A stretch of DNA of 64,000 bases from Mangifera indica (taxonomy: Eukaryota; Streptophyta; Magnoliopsida; Sapindales; Anacardiaceae), in NCBI RefSeq assembly GCF_011075055.1, contig NC_058138.1:22480928-22544927 (forward strand), written 5' to 3'. Shown piece by piece: positions 38,201 to 49,691 of the stretch. The first letter of the stretch is position 1, and every line of letters starts with the position of its first letter. The position numbers and the translations under genes were made by a program. The notes under the pieces were generated by a model. It did no database searches. It was not told where the DNA came from and worked only from the letters and a program-made list of their open reading frames with translations.

Positions 38201-40037
38201 GTTAATGAGTCAAATTCATCCAGCTGGAGTTGGTTCAATACCTCATTCCAATGGCTCTCATGTCTCAACTTGTAAGTTTGCTTTTAGCTGTTTCTAACAT
38301 GTGTATTCTGCCTAATTGCTCAAGGGCATGCTTTACATCAGTGAAAATCCTATCCTTGCGTGCCCTTCCTAGTAGTCATTGGCAAAGTAATAGTTCCTTT
38401 GATATTCTCTGACTTGATACTTATATTAGGTGATATATTAGGATGATCCAAAAGCAGTTGTTAAGAACTAGCACATAATTTTGATGAATCTTTGGAAAAT
38501 ATATATATATATAAATAGGTAACAACAATATTTGATGATTTTCATTTAGTAGACTACATTTCACAATTTAATTTGGAATTTGAAAGTTATTTTTTATAAC
38601 ATTATGGAAAAGAGAAATATTTGGTATTTTTCTGTTTTTAAAAGCTTTAGGATAAAGAATATCATTTGGATTGCAAGTTAATCGGTATTATGTTTCTGTG
38701 TTTTTTATCTAAAAGAAAACAGTAAAAGATCCAAGCTTCTCAACATAATTGACCAGAATAATGCCAAGTTTCTTCAAGCTATGGTATTTGATTAAGAATC
38801 ACTGATTACTTAAATAGTTACATAAATAAAAAGAATAGAAGAGCATTCCAATAAATTTAATGATCTTACATTCATGGGTCTGTTATCTGAATTTGCTCAG
38901 CTAAATCAACCTTGTCGAGTTTCTTTGACTGAACAATGAAAGTTAATGCATTTTTTCCTTAGTAACAGTTTTGAAAATACTTCAGTAAAAGAAAATAGGT
39001 TGCATACTATGCTGTAGTTTGCCAGATAACATGATACAACTATAAATCTTCTATGGTTTCTTTGTTTCTGTTCAAAATCACCAACTGATGTTACTGTGTT
39101 TAACAGTGCACCAAAATTCATCATGCTATCCTGCAGAGCGTAGTGGACCCAATATAAAGCCAGAGAACATGCACCATCAAATTGGTTCTGGTTTACCTAA
39201 TTCGTTTAATAATGGAGGGTTTAATAATGGAGGATTGTCATTACGTTCAAATTTGCACTCTTCTGTTGACATGTCTGCCCAAGTGAACAGGATTGATGCT
39301 CGACCTAATATGGTTTCAACTCAGAGCATAGGTTTGATGCAAGGGATGAATGGGGGGATGATCAAATCTGAAGTGGGATATTCAGGAAGCTCCCCTTCCC
39401 CTTACATGTTTGGTGCTGATGGCAATGTCCTGGATCAACGCCCGCCTATTGCAGATGCATCGGCTACGTCTTTTAGCACAGTAGAATCCACTTCTCAAAC
39501 CCTGAATGAATCACTTCTAGATGCAGACTCATCTTCATTTGGATTTTTAGGTCAGATTCCTCGAAATTTCAGTCTCTCAGATCTGGCTGCAGATTTTTCT
39601 CATAGTTCAGGTCTGTTCTCTTAATGCATCTGGGATTCAATTGAAATTGTTTTGGAGTCCATTCATACTTTGTCCAGTGCTCAAAAAGACATTTTTGAAG
39701 AATTACTTTATCAATTTGTGGATGTTATAAGAGGAAAATTTTTCATTTCAAATATTTCCAGATATACTGGAGAGCTACCCTCGGTCACCATTCCTAGCTA
39801 TAGATAATGATAATTTCTTGGATTCTCGTGAAAGAGGAGAAAATCAAGGTGAGTTCTACTCGCTGGGCCACTCCTCTTCTCATCCTCTCCAATTGCCCTT
39901 TCCCCTAAATTTTTTTATCATATTAATGTTTTCCTCAAACAAAGGGGTATGATTTGTGGTCTTCATCTACAGGAGATAACAAAAGGTTGGACACTATATC
40001 AGAAGGCATAAGTTATGAAGATTTTGGAAGTGAATAG
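34769..40037 (+). CDS. Plant protein 1589 family (PF09713 / A_thal_3526), 330 aa
   Basis: Six exons: 34769-34816, 36238-36343, 38089-38271, 39107-39610, 39762-39848 and 39973-40037 (993 nt, in phase, GT-AG). Residues about 15-75 are the plant-specific A_thal_3526 domain: VQNLIERCLQLYMNQKEVVD, LLAQAKIEPGFTELVWQKLE, EENQEFFKAYYLRLMVKHQI. The rest is low complexity, rich in Ser, Asn, Gly and Met (NSFNNGGFNNGGLSL, MQGMNGGMIKSEVG). It ends in acidic/aromatic patches (FSLSDLAADF, DTISEGISYEDFGSE) that look like activation-type or interaction motifs. The molecular role is not established for the long members. Short relatives (At3g55240 group) affect photosynthetic gene expression, so nuclear regulation is only an inference. 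Exon 1 codes 16 residues, followed by a 1.4-kb intron carrying a second (TA)n tract. Length fits the long subgroup of the family (At2g46420/At3g61700 type). Confidence 0.9.
35138..35199. repeat. A-tract plus (TA)n microsatellite in intron 1
   Basis: An A run is followed by about 60 bases of alternating AT, inside the first intron of the PF09713-family gene. Confidence 0.95.
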
Positions 40038-41512
40038 CCACAAGAAATTTGTAAGCTTCCTCAATTTCTTTACATAGAACTAATTTTCCTTCTCTTTTAC
40101 TACCTAGCTAGCACATTTGCAATGAATTGCTTTTACAAAGTTGCATATAAATTATTCAATTTAAAAATCAGCTTTATGAAAAAACCAAATGATCATCCGA
40201 TTCCATATTATTGCATTATTACTGCAGGTCCGAGTTGCACATATAGACAGAGGTGCTTTGCAGTCTGGAAGTGAATTGGTTGAAGCTATCTTCCGGTTTG
40301 TATAAGTGAACAGACATCGTTACGTAGTGTTAAGAATTTATACTATTGTTCAGAAAATAGGAGTTGCTAATAATTAAACTTGCTGATTTTTGCAAATGTT
40401 TGTAATTCATTTGTTTGGCTTTTTCCTCTGGGTTTTTTTTTGGGGGGGGGGGGTGTGTGGGGCCGTGGTGGTGATTTGTGTCTGTAATGGGAAATTCCAA
40501 CGTCAATGAACAAATCTAGTTCAAAAAATTAGAATGGAATATTAGATATTGGGTAATAATGATTGAATTAGTCTTATGATAGAAAGAAAATTAACGATTT
40601 TAATAGAGTTTGATTAGTCAGAATGAGAGGCAAGAAAAGAGTAGAATATTAGGGAGGGTTAAGGTTCCTCTGAATTGCCAGAGGGAAATTGAAAGAAATT
40701 AGAGTTTTTTTATTATTAGACTTTGGGCTTTTATTAGTCATGACTCTCAACATTATGATTGTAATTACACATTAGATTCTGCAATTTCAATTGAGTGGAA
40801 TAAATTAATACAATTTAGTAATGAATGTTATGTGCATCTACAGCTATTGGACCTTTCTGATATTGGGGTTTATAATATTAATGGATATAAATAAACAAAC
40901 TATATATTAAATTATTTTTAAAGATAAAGATAAAATAAACAAATTAACACGTTAATATATGATTAGAAAATATTAAATAAAAAATAAAATTAACAATTAA
41001 ATGGTTCAATCACAAGTTAATTTTGTTTATTAGTATGTATATGGTACTCTTTCATATGTTGCCCTAATTCTGGAACTTTCTTCTTCGGTTATTTTTTAAT
41101 GGAATCGTCTATGAATGCATAAATACAAATATTTCATATCCTTCATAATTATAAGGGTAAACACGAAAAAGTGAAAGAAACATCAAGTCCTGCAGCAACG
41201 GAAGAAATGCGTTCCATTTCTTTACGACTTAAAACCATTGTGACAAGCTGGAAAGTACTACAAGGAATTAACAAACCGTGCACCCTACAATCAAAGAATA
41301 GCAAGCATACAAAACTGTTGAATGCCGAAACTAAATGCACACACGTCAAACCAAAGACAAATAGGTACAAAGCGAACATTACTCGAATTCGCCTGTTCTG
41401 TACCAAGCCTACAAATTCTGAACTCTGCCTCCATTTTCCATTTGATGATTTGAGCAACATGGTTGTTGAATGCACCAATATTGAAGACTCTTAACCGCAC
41501 ACAATATCCAAT
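40038..41512. other. Convergent 3' flanks
   Basis: The 3' flank of the PF09713 gene (a possible 3'-UTR intron ends at CTGCAG near 40228) meets the 3' untranslated region of the BPA1-like gene. There is a T-run/G-run (TTTTTTTTTTGGGGGGGGGG-like) at about 40432-40450 and a weak copy of the dispersed palindromic AT element at about 40880-41040. Frames at 41149-41500 lie in the 3'-UTR. Confidence 0.55.
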
Positions 41513-44500
41513 TTACACGGCAATTGGTGGATCCTGCACACGATAAAAATGTTATACTCTAGCAATAAATGAAACTAAAAAATAAAATGAAAACAATAAC
41601 GGTGACAGAAGAAACCCACCTTGGCAGTTAGGTTTGACACAGCAAGATTAAACTTTTCCCTAGTCTTTGTACCAGCAACCTGCCCAGCCCTGGCAACCTT
41701 ATTAAATGTACCATTCAACCACGCTGTTCCAGCAGTCACATATCTATCCACAACCCCCAAAAAAAAAAAAATTCTTAAGTATCTGGAGTTGTCTCATTCA
41801 CAAATGCCATTAACACTAGGGTTGTAATCGAGTTGAGTAATATTTGGCTCGAACTTGACTTGATATCTTTAAGAGAGAGCTTGAACTCACTAAGCTAGTA
41901 ATATTTGGTTTGAGCTATAAATAAGAATGGATAACTCGAGCTCGGCTATAAAAATCATTTTTAAACCTTTAAGTTTTAAAATATTACATTTATTAATTAT
42001 CTCCTATATTCAAAGTCAAAAAGCAAGATTTTAAAGATGTAAATACAATATTTGAAACTATTAAGGATTATTGATATTTCACTTGGATCAAACCGTGTGC
42101 TCACAAGCTCACTAAGCTAGTTAACATAAAGTTTAAGCTCAATTCGGTTCGTTTACACCCCTAATTGACACTTCAAAAAAATATTAGAAAGTTGAACAGC
42201 TGGCCAAAAATTAATGATAGAAAGATTGTACTATAAGATATTCATATTATCTCACCATCTTCTGATTTGAAGATAGCCTCAATGTATAACTAAGATGCAA
42301 ATTATTGGTCAATGACTGGAAGAGAGAACTTGAGTAAATGTTTTAGTTTAGGAAGGAGTTTTCAGACCTGCTTGTTTTGACAGCTGATCCAGTATCATTT
42401 ATTTTTCTCTCTGCTGCAAATATAGCTGCCATTGTTTTATCTGACACATGAAGCTTTTGATCAACAGACTTCACTCTCTCGTTCACCACTGAAATTCCAA
42501 CCGTCAGCTTCTCTGTAAGTCCAACCCTTCGGTCAAAGGATATAACCTTGGCTGATGCACTGGCTGTCAACTGATGTTTCTCGTCAAATGCTTTAGCCTT
42601 ATTCACTGCATCTTGCCTTATTGCCGAACCTTTTGCCAGCATACTCGTAACAACTTCTTGTGCTTTACTAACATAAATTCTTCCACTATTAGATGGGCTT
42701 CTTCTAGCCTGATAACAGAGACAAATTAGACTAAGAACATAAAATTGACATTCTTGAAGATTATGACACAAACTTATTTTCACTGATATTCTTAACAGCA
42801 ATTAAGCTAAAACTGGTGATTTGTGGTACCTCATTATATTCAGCAGGATTTGCAGAGACACCACTGTCCACCACTGTTATTACCTGCATGAATAACACTT
42901 CAGAACATGAGAAGTTTGGCTTCGTAACCAGAGAAGAATTATAAAATCTGGTAATCAACTTACATGAGGTTCAAGGTCGGGCACGTAGTTTTCAACTGCA
43001 GTTATGCTTACAATCTGGTCTACAATTGTTGCTCCCTGAAGAAAATATACACAACTTTTTTACTTTCTACAGTCTTGCTATGTAAAATAATTTTCATGCA
43101 CAACAGCATAGCTTCCCAATCACAAGTTAGAATGAATTTCTTACAACTTCACAAATTGTGACCCAGTAAATGAGAATTGACATGCATAAAATGTTCCATG
43201 GCCAAAGAAGTTTGGTGTTATATTCAGTAACTCTAACAAAAACTTCCTACTATTACATATCATGAAAAAAATTGAAGCGTCACATACCACAAACAATTTC
43301 CTACTGTTTTTACAGTTTACAGGCAATCAGATAAAACCACCATCAACTCCAACCCAAGATATAAGAAACAAAGGTAAAGTTAATTCTAATTGCATCGTTG
43401 TCTTGCAACTTAAATTTGATGTATCCTTCTGATAATGACTCATTTGATTTGAATTAAGACTAGTGTTATGTGCACAATTTTATGCACAAATAATAACATA
43501 TCATCATGTGATTGAATAATTGAAAATTAAAGATAAAACAACATTTAATCACATAGTGACACATCGTTGTTTGTTCATACAGTTGTGAACAAAAAATATG
43601 TACCTAGTATTATTCTTTAATAAAATAGGTACAGCTACAGCCTGATCTGGAAATAAATGAAAAGGTTCATTTTATAGGGTGAAGTTAAAGTTAAGTATTC
43701 AAGTCATTCATTCTTTCTCTAAATTGCTTCAATCTCACTTGAAAACAAAAAATAAAACTTAACTAAGACTCAAATTGAGCTGTTTTCTCAATGTGAACTG
43801 TTTTAAACCCGGACCAGCATTGAGAACCGGTGCCAAATCCGATCCAGATGATGGCTAAAACCCATTTTAGTCATTGTAACGTATTGACCCAAGGTTGAGA
43901 CGGATGAATAATATCAAACCATAGTTCAACCGTTAGGTCAAACTGATCCAACTATTATGTTGATCATATGGTTAAAATATATTTTAAAATTTAGATTTAA
44001 TGATATCATGCTGACATTACACTGAGGTCAACCCACAAACCAGCACATTGACCCGGTCAAGGCCCAGGCCTATAAACATTGTGGGAAGTAGCTGAAACTT
44101 GCAGGGCAATGAAAAAACTAAAACAAATACGAAAAAAAAAATCAAATTGGGGATACACACCGACAATAACAACGCAATTTCTAGTGCTTTAGGGTCCTTG
44201 AATGTAACAAAAGCTGTCTTCAGTTGTCCAGATTCTCTGCACACAAAATAAGCAACAAAATAACCTTTATTAAACATTACATTCCACTTCATTCTCTGGC
44301 AATGCAATTAAAAATAAGCTTAAAATTTGCCCCTTCAAGTTTCCATAAACAAATCCACCAAAACAATAATTATATAATCACAATCTGTATAATTCTTTAC
44401 TATACAAAAACTAAAAATTATGAGAACAAATTAAAAAGAAAAAAAAAAGAGTTAAACCAGTGTAAAACACTGTTGCGGACCAGGACGAAGAAGACCGAGA

Positions 44501-45091
44501 CACAGCGTTTTGAGCTTCTTTATATGCCTAAGTGAAACAATGCCGTTTCGTTAATATATTAGAATCGTTATTCAGCTAAGAGAGAGAAGAATTGGTTACT
44601 ACGGGAAGAAGAGAAGAAGAAGAACAAGACAGAGAATAGATTCAGAGATTCCGCAATGTATAAATTCAGAGGAACAAGAAGAATTACAGAGAGAATTTAG
44701 GAAGAAGATTCGAGAATTTTTTAATAACATGCCATTTGTCTTTTTACTTCATCATGATGAAGAAGACTCAAAACGCTGCGTCTCCGTCTTCTTCAATCTG
44801 GTCCGCAACAAACAAGCAAGTAAATAAAAAATATTAGTAAATCATATAAGCACGTAAAGAAGCGTACCGTTGGATCTGAATACATTCAACATCACCAGAA
44901 AAAGAGAAAAACTCGTGAATCTCTCTTTCAGTAGCTAGATCTGAAACGTTCTTTACTTGAACTGTTCTCGTCTGTCAACAACAACAACAAAAGAAAAAAA
45001 AATAAAAGTGGAGGTGAAAAAAATTGCTTATGCAAATTTGCTAAAATGGTTGAGAAGGAAGTAAGAAGCACACAAAAAAGAGAACCTGCAT
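41513..45091 (-). CDS. RRM protein, binding partner of ACD11 (BPA1)-like, 265 aa
   Basis: Eight exons in transcript order: 45091-45086 (only Met-Gln), 44971-44868, 44236-44161, 43035-42964, 42883-42830, 42708-42368, 41743-41620 and 41533-41513 (798 nt). The six-base first coding exon is required to give MQ before TRTVQVKNVSDLATEREIHE; its donor GTTCTC is weak at +3 to +6. Residues 3-80 are a single RRM: RTVQVKNVS as RNP2-like, FFSFSGDVECIQI, LKTAFVTFKDPKALEIALLL as RNP1-like, GATIVDQIVSI. The C-terminal half is amphipathic helical (VTSMLAKGSAIRQDAVNKAK, SFDRRVGLTEKLTVGISVVN, AGQVAGTKTREKFNLAVSNL). In Arabidopsis, BPA1 binds the sphingolipid-transfer protein ACD11, a suppressor of cell death. 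Introns hold an hAT-type MITE, a palindromic element and a foldback element. Confidence 0.9.
41809..42171. mobile_element. hAT-type MITE with near-perfect 8-bp target duplication, in an intron
   Basis: ATTAACAC (41809-41816) and ATTGACAC (42164-42171) flank a 347-base element. Its left end is TAGGGTTGTAATCGAGTTGA and its right end, inverted, begins TTAGGGGTGTAAACGAACCG. The interior is full of CTCGAG/AAGCTC motifs. It lies in the intron between coding exons 6 and 7 of the BPA1-like gene and belongs to the same family as 51725-52002. Confidence 0.75.
43453..43625. repeat. Dispersed AT-rich palindromic element, clearest copy
   Basis: The arms ACAAATAATAACATATCATC / ATGTGATTGAAT and ATTTAATCACATAGTGACAC / ATCGTTGTTTGTTC are inverse complements with mismatches. 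They surround AAAATTAAAGATAAAACAAC. Outer ends GTGCACAATTTTATGCACA repeat the symmetry. It is non-coding and MITE-like, within intron 3 of the BPA1-like gene. Confidence 0.7.
44472..44807. repeat. Foldback element with about 50-base terminal inverted repeats
   Basis: The left arm 44472-44520 begins GTTGCGGACCAG. The right arm 44757-44807 ends CTGGTCCGCAAC. Between these, GAAGAAGAC, GAGAC, CAGCGTTTTGAG and CTTCTT pair in order with few mismatches. Weaker pairing continues inward (ATGCCGTTT vs AAATGGCAT). It lies in intron 2 of the BPA1-like gene. No convincing target duplication was seen. Confidence 0.75.
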
Positions 45092-46289
45092 TGTTAATGT
45101 GTAAAAGCAGAAGTTGAGAAAATTGCAGTGGCGCTGGATTGAGCTGTTTGGTTTGATGGAAAATAGAGAGAGAAAATAAAACTGAAGTAATAATTGACAG
45201 GGTGGAGCTCAGAGGAAAGAGAAGGAATGTGAGCACGAGAAGGAATGAAATGTTTGGACTTTCATAAATGCCCTCAGAAATTTTCTTTTCCCATTTTACC
45301 CTTTCAGGTGACTCATCAAGTTATTTTTTTTTATTTTAATTATTATTTTTCATAAATATTTCAAGATTAAATACCATTTATTTGGCCTTAAATTTATTTA
45401 GAGGTTCAAATTTTTTATGGCACATTTATACGCCAGGGTGAATTCAAATCAGAATAACTCAAACTCGTCAAAATTAAATTAAACTTAAACCAAGTCCTTT
45501 TGAATGGAATAGTTTAGCAGAAATGTGAAAGGGTAAAAGAGTAAAAACAAAAGCCTCCAGTGAATCGATACTTTCCTTGGTCAATACGTGGAATATTTCT
45601 TCAACTTTGGGCGCCGACCACCAGGACCTTAATGGACTAGTATAAGCATGCAGATCTAGTCCTATACACTCCCAAAGTTTATAAAATAATATGATCCTCT
45701 TTAATTCAGAAAACTAGCGGAAAAGCCCCCTAAACGCTATTAGTTTCAAGAACACAGCGCGGCACTGTTTTTTCTGGAAACCTAGGGGGTTCATATGTTC
45801 TTAACCCAAGCATGCATTGATCTTGCTTTTGTCTTTTCATGTCAAGAAATTATTTACTTCACTTTTTTGCTTTATTTTTTTGTTACTTGGTACTGTCTCT
45901 ATGCAAGTTTCATGCGTGAACATTTTTTTATTATTTACACAACATGTGGGTTCGGGTCGAGCTCTGAAAGACTTCATTTTGAATTCAATATGTTGAAGCT
46001 AAATAGGGACTTGAGTTCAAATCCATTCAATTCAAATCTGCCGCTATCATGATCTATGCATACATTTTTACAAGAATGATATATTATTTTCAATCCAAGT
46101 TTTTGGATATAAAAAAAAATCAACTTTCTTGTTTGTATCTTTGTTGTTAATGAAGTATTATTTAATGAGGAAGAGAAAGTACAATGAAAAGTTGGTGAAG
46201 AGAGAGGCCAATTTCAGTAGACACAAGATATAGAAGGCAACTTTCCACCATTGAACCTGCTTTCAGTGGACTCAAGTCATGTTGAATAT
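45092..46289. other. Upstream region of the BPA1-like gene
   Basis: This is the 5' leader and promoter side of the minus-strand BPA1-like gene, CT/GA-rich near 45130-45240, then AT-rich DNA. A GAACTC/TTCAAAT-type repeat fragment lies at about 45400-45500. No intact gene was recognised; the frame at 45795-46052 shows no family features. Confidence 0.5.
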
Positions 46290-46930
46290 TTTAATGGTGA
46301 AATGGAACAGATTCTTGTGGCGCTGAAAGCTTCACACAAGGGCCAAGACTCACCATGCGGACGTTAGTCAGCATATAGCCAAGTGTGATGCAAAGAGGCT
46401 TTATGAAACGGGGGAGGGGAGCCCAGAAGCCATTGAAGGAGGAGTTGTTCTTCAGATTCTTAGAGCTAAAATTTTCTTGCTATAATATCCATGGACATGC
46501 CTACACAAAGGTTATTAACATTAATTGAGCCCCTTCACTTACCTTTTTAATGGTTTCTTGCGCTGATTGCCTGTATATTTTCAGTCTCTGAAGAGTGGAA
46601 TTTCGACTGGTTTGAAGACTCACTGAAGATGGTAGTGAAATGCATTCTAAATCCCCCCAAATATCATGCAAAGGTAAATTTTTCTCTATTTATTCATCTA
46701 ATTTAAGAAAATGTGGATCTCTAGATGAAGATCACAGCAAATTACATTCTGATTTGCATATTGGTTTCAGAGATTGTGAGCAGAGCTGAGACAGACATGG
46801 ATGAAATTCAAAGGATTTTCAAGAAGAAATATGGGATAGACCTGAGAGAAGCAATATGTAAGAGCATTCCATCGGGGGATTACTGAGACTTTCTTGTTGC
46901 TTTAGTCTTAAAAACAACTTCAGTTTCATA
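46290..46930 (+). pseudogene. Annexin pseudogene (C-terminal half, broken)
   Basis: Three pieces match the annexin C-terminal half in order. About 46305-46370 reads [12 protein letters not shown], then a frame change leads to [20 protein letters not shown] and [19 protein letters not shown] (repeat 3), which ends in a stop. About 46600-46672 reads FDWFEDSLKMVVKCILNPPK. About 46771-46920, after a TTTCAG acceptor, reads VSRAETDMDEIQRIFKKKYG, IDLREAICKSIPSGDY, then TGA where annexins continue with -DFLVALV; those residues follow directly after the stop. The roughly 20 residues normally between the last two pieces are missing, as is the whole N-terminal half. Annexins are Ca2+-dependent phospholipid-binding proteins. 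This copy cannot make one. Confidence 0.85.
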
Positions 46931-47606
46931 ATTTCCTTGATTGTAGCATGCATAGCTTTTTAACTAATTTAATTAATTATTTCTTTAGTGGTTTTTCTAT
47001 TGAATAACACCAATATGAGGCTTGCTGACATTAAAAGGAGCTAACTTTTCCAATTATGAGGAAAAGGCGCCTACAAGAGGGTCCATTTCAACTATGTCTC
47101 GGTTTCTAGTATGAATTTTTACACCTCTTTTAGCTTGAACCAATTTCCCATTTCAGAAGTCGAAGTTTACTGGACAGTCAACAAACATTCAGGAAAAAGA
47201 GTCAGCGTCTGAGGCCCAACCCGACAGTTCATTGTTAAGATTGGATAATCCAAAATCATATAAATCCAAATTATATTTTCTTATGAGAGATCTACCTCTC
47301 ATTCCTCGCACATCAAATCATAATAACGAAGCAAAGCAAAAACAAAATATAATTTGTCTGAGTCATGATTGGAGGAGAATACGAGAAAAGATGATCCAAG
47401 AACATAAGCAAATCAATTCTTTTGGATTAAAAAAGGAATCATTCTCTATTAAACTCCAAAGAAACCTCATATGCCACCCTACTATACAAAATCTCACTGC
47501 ATATAAGAGCAATTCCAAGAAATGGAGAAACAGGGACATATCAGTTCTTCAGGATTCTTACTTCTTTTGAAGAAAAAATTAGCAACCAATAGCTAAGCTG
47601 ATATAA
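46931..47606. other. Upstream region of RTM2-like gene 1
   Basis: A 112-codon frame at 47232-47570 reads straight into the leader of the next gene. It has Lys/Asn/Ser-rich composition with no recognisable domain, so I treat it as non-coding. Nothing else was recognised. Confidence 0.45.
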
Positions 47607-48192
47607 ATGGAAACTCAGGATTCTTACGAGGAGTTCGAACCCATGTGCAAATGGCGAACAGAAGAACACCAATACATTCTCGAAGTCCATCTCAAAGGTA
47701 TGGAAATATATCTTTTACTGAATACATAAATCAGAATTTTTTCAGTTATTAAGTCAATATGTTTTCACAGGTTTTGAGAAAGACCAGTTAAAGATTCAAA
47801 TCAGCAGAAATGGTGTCCTGACGATCAAAGGAAAACGTCCGATCGATGGAAGTAAATCGTCCGGATTTCAGAAAACGGTAAACGCTCCAAAGGATTGCAG
47901 AAAAGACGGGATTCGTGCAAAGTTATCAAAGGGTATTCTTACCATAACAATGCCGAAGAAAACTCAAGAAAATGAAAAACGAAGCTGTGGTCAGCCCGCA
48001 ACAGGTAGTGGAGTAGCAACGTTGGAAAGGATTAACGCCAGAAGATGGTTTACTTCCCTGAAGGATTCGATCGTGAGGAATGAAAAAGGTGGAAGTACTG
48101 CACGGCGACTTGGGGCGGCGATTGGTGTAGTGGTGGCGGTGACTGTTGGAGGATATATAGCCTACAAAATTCGCCAGTCTTTTCATTTTTAA
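47607..48192 (+). CDS. RTM2-like protein 1: alpha-crystallin (HSP20) domain with C-terminal membrane anchor, 170 aa
   Basis: Two exons, 47607-47697 and 47771-48192, join in frame. Residues about 8-100 form a divergent HSP20 domain: EEFEPMCKWRTEEHQYILEV, HLKGFEKDQLKIQISRNGVL, TIKGKRPIDG, and IRAKLSKGILTITMPKK, the last matching the G-I-L-x-I-x-x-P beta-strand of small heat-shock proteins. A charged linker leads to a membrane helix near the end (RRLGAAIGVVVAVTVGGYIA, about residues 140-160). This domain plus tail-anchor layout is that of Arabidopsis RTM2 (restricted TEV movement 2) and its relatives. RTM2 itself acts in phloem, blocking long-distance potyvirus movement; whether this paralogue does so is unknown. 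The intron after the first Gly codon base is shared with the copy at 49692, showing tandem duplication. Confidence 0.88.
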
Positions 48193-49691
48193 AGCGCATT
48201 GTTGTCTATTTGCTTAATCCTGGCGTATTTCAATCAATCCTACGAAAATTATTGTTGATGATGAATGATTTATTGAAATGAACTTCATTTGCCTTCACTC
48301 CGGTAGTGAATTTGGCTGTTGACCAAAATTTATAAAAAAAAAATCTCTAGAGTTAGTGGTGATAATGGGTCATATTGTATCGAACCAGACTGAAATGGTA
48401 AGGCCAAAGTGCCACGGGTCTGTCAGTCGTGCCAACGTGAACCATTTTGTAGGCTGGACTGTGTGTTTAGTGACTAACCCACAAAAATATAAAAATTTTT
48501 AATTTTTTAATCTTCATAATTTTTTTTTAACTTTTAATTTTTGTGAACCATATTGTAATGGCTCCAGGGCTTTCCGGGGAGGTCCTAGCACAATCAGTTT
48601 TCTTTGCAGGGCGCTCCAATAGGCCGTGCTCAAATCTTGTCGGTTTTACCGGTTCAAGTATTGGCATGACTCACTGCCTCTTCTAACTTGAGATTGTTTG
48701 AATTGTAAACAATATCATTGAAGGCAATATAAAAACTATCTTCCAGTAGATGAACTATATTATGGATGAACATGAAATTCGAGTTACAGTTTAAATTAGA
48801 TCGGCTTAGCATTATATGTAAAAAAAAAAACCTATAAAACCCCCATGCATATATGGATATTACTCTCACCCCCCTGCCAGTTAAACCAAGTACCCTCAAC
48901 TCCAAAACCAATTAAACATCTTATTTATTTACCCCTAATTCATAAAATAAAAAAATTTAACTGCAGTCTACCTTAAATCACCAAGGTTTTTTCCTTTAAT
49001 ATCTATATAATTTAGGATGTTTAGTGTTTCAATAAAACCAAGTATACTTATAATCAATATTAATTTAAATATTAATAATGATATATCAGTATATAATTAA
49101 ATTATTTTAAATTTATAATTAAATAATAATATATCATTATTGATATCAAAATTAACAATCATTATAAGTATCCACAATATTACTTTTAGTGTTTTCTCTG
49201 AAAGAAAAAAAAAATAAATTTAACAGAATTTTAATAATATGTAGAGAAGGGAGTTTTGAGAGAATTCTTGTAATTTAAGAAAATATAAGGGGTGAGATTT
49301 TATAGTATAACTTATGAATAAAATTATGTATATTAATATTAAAATCATTAAATTATTATATAATAACACATCAATTTATTAGCATCTTTACTGCCAGCAC
49401 TAAGAACATGCCTAAAGTCAAGAAAAGAAAAGTGATAACCTACAGTCGGATTATTGGCTTTCCCATTCAAGAGGATAATACAACTGTAAGTAAATACCCT
49501 TAAACGCACATATCCTTAGGTTTGGTGAAGGAATAATTCCCCACAAAGAAACCTCCGGATGAACAATCTGTCACACTACATATAAAAACCATAAACAGGA
49601 GCATGAAGGGACACATATCTTTCAGTCGAGATTTCCTTAACACATTCCTTCAGGAAATCCAAGATCAATCAAAGCTAGCTTCACAAATTTC
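48193..49691. other. Spacer between the two RTM2-like genes
   Basis: This contains a GC-richer dispersed repeat at about 48355-48655 (GTGCCACGGGTCTGTCAGTC, GGCGCTCCAATAGGCCGTGC) with no coding capacity, palindromic AT elements at 49035-49185 and a half copy at about 49310-49390, and the promoter and leader of gene 2. No other gene was seen. Confidence 0.5.
49035..49185. repeat. Dispersed AT-rich palindromic element, copy in the RTM2 spacer
   Basis: TTATAATCAATATTAATTTA ... AATAATGATATATCAG is mirrored by AATAATATATCATTATTGAT ... AATTAACAATCATTATAA around an ATTTTAAATTTATAATT centre. The near-complete symmetry makes this a good foldback. Confidence 0.6.

Noticed and set aside
47232..47570. 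112-codon frame upstream of RTM2-like gene 1
   Set aside because: It has no domain, no matching sequence upstream of the paralogue at 49692, and composition like random AT-rich DNA.
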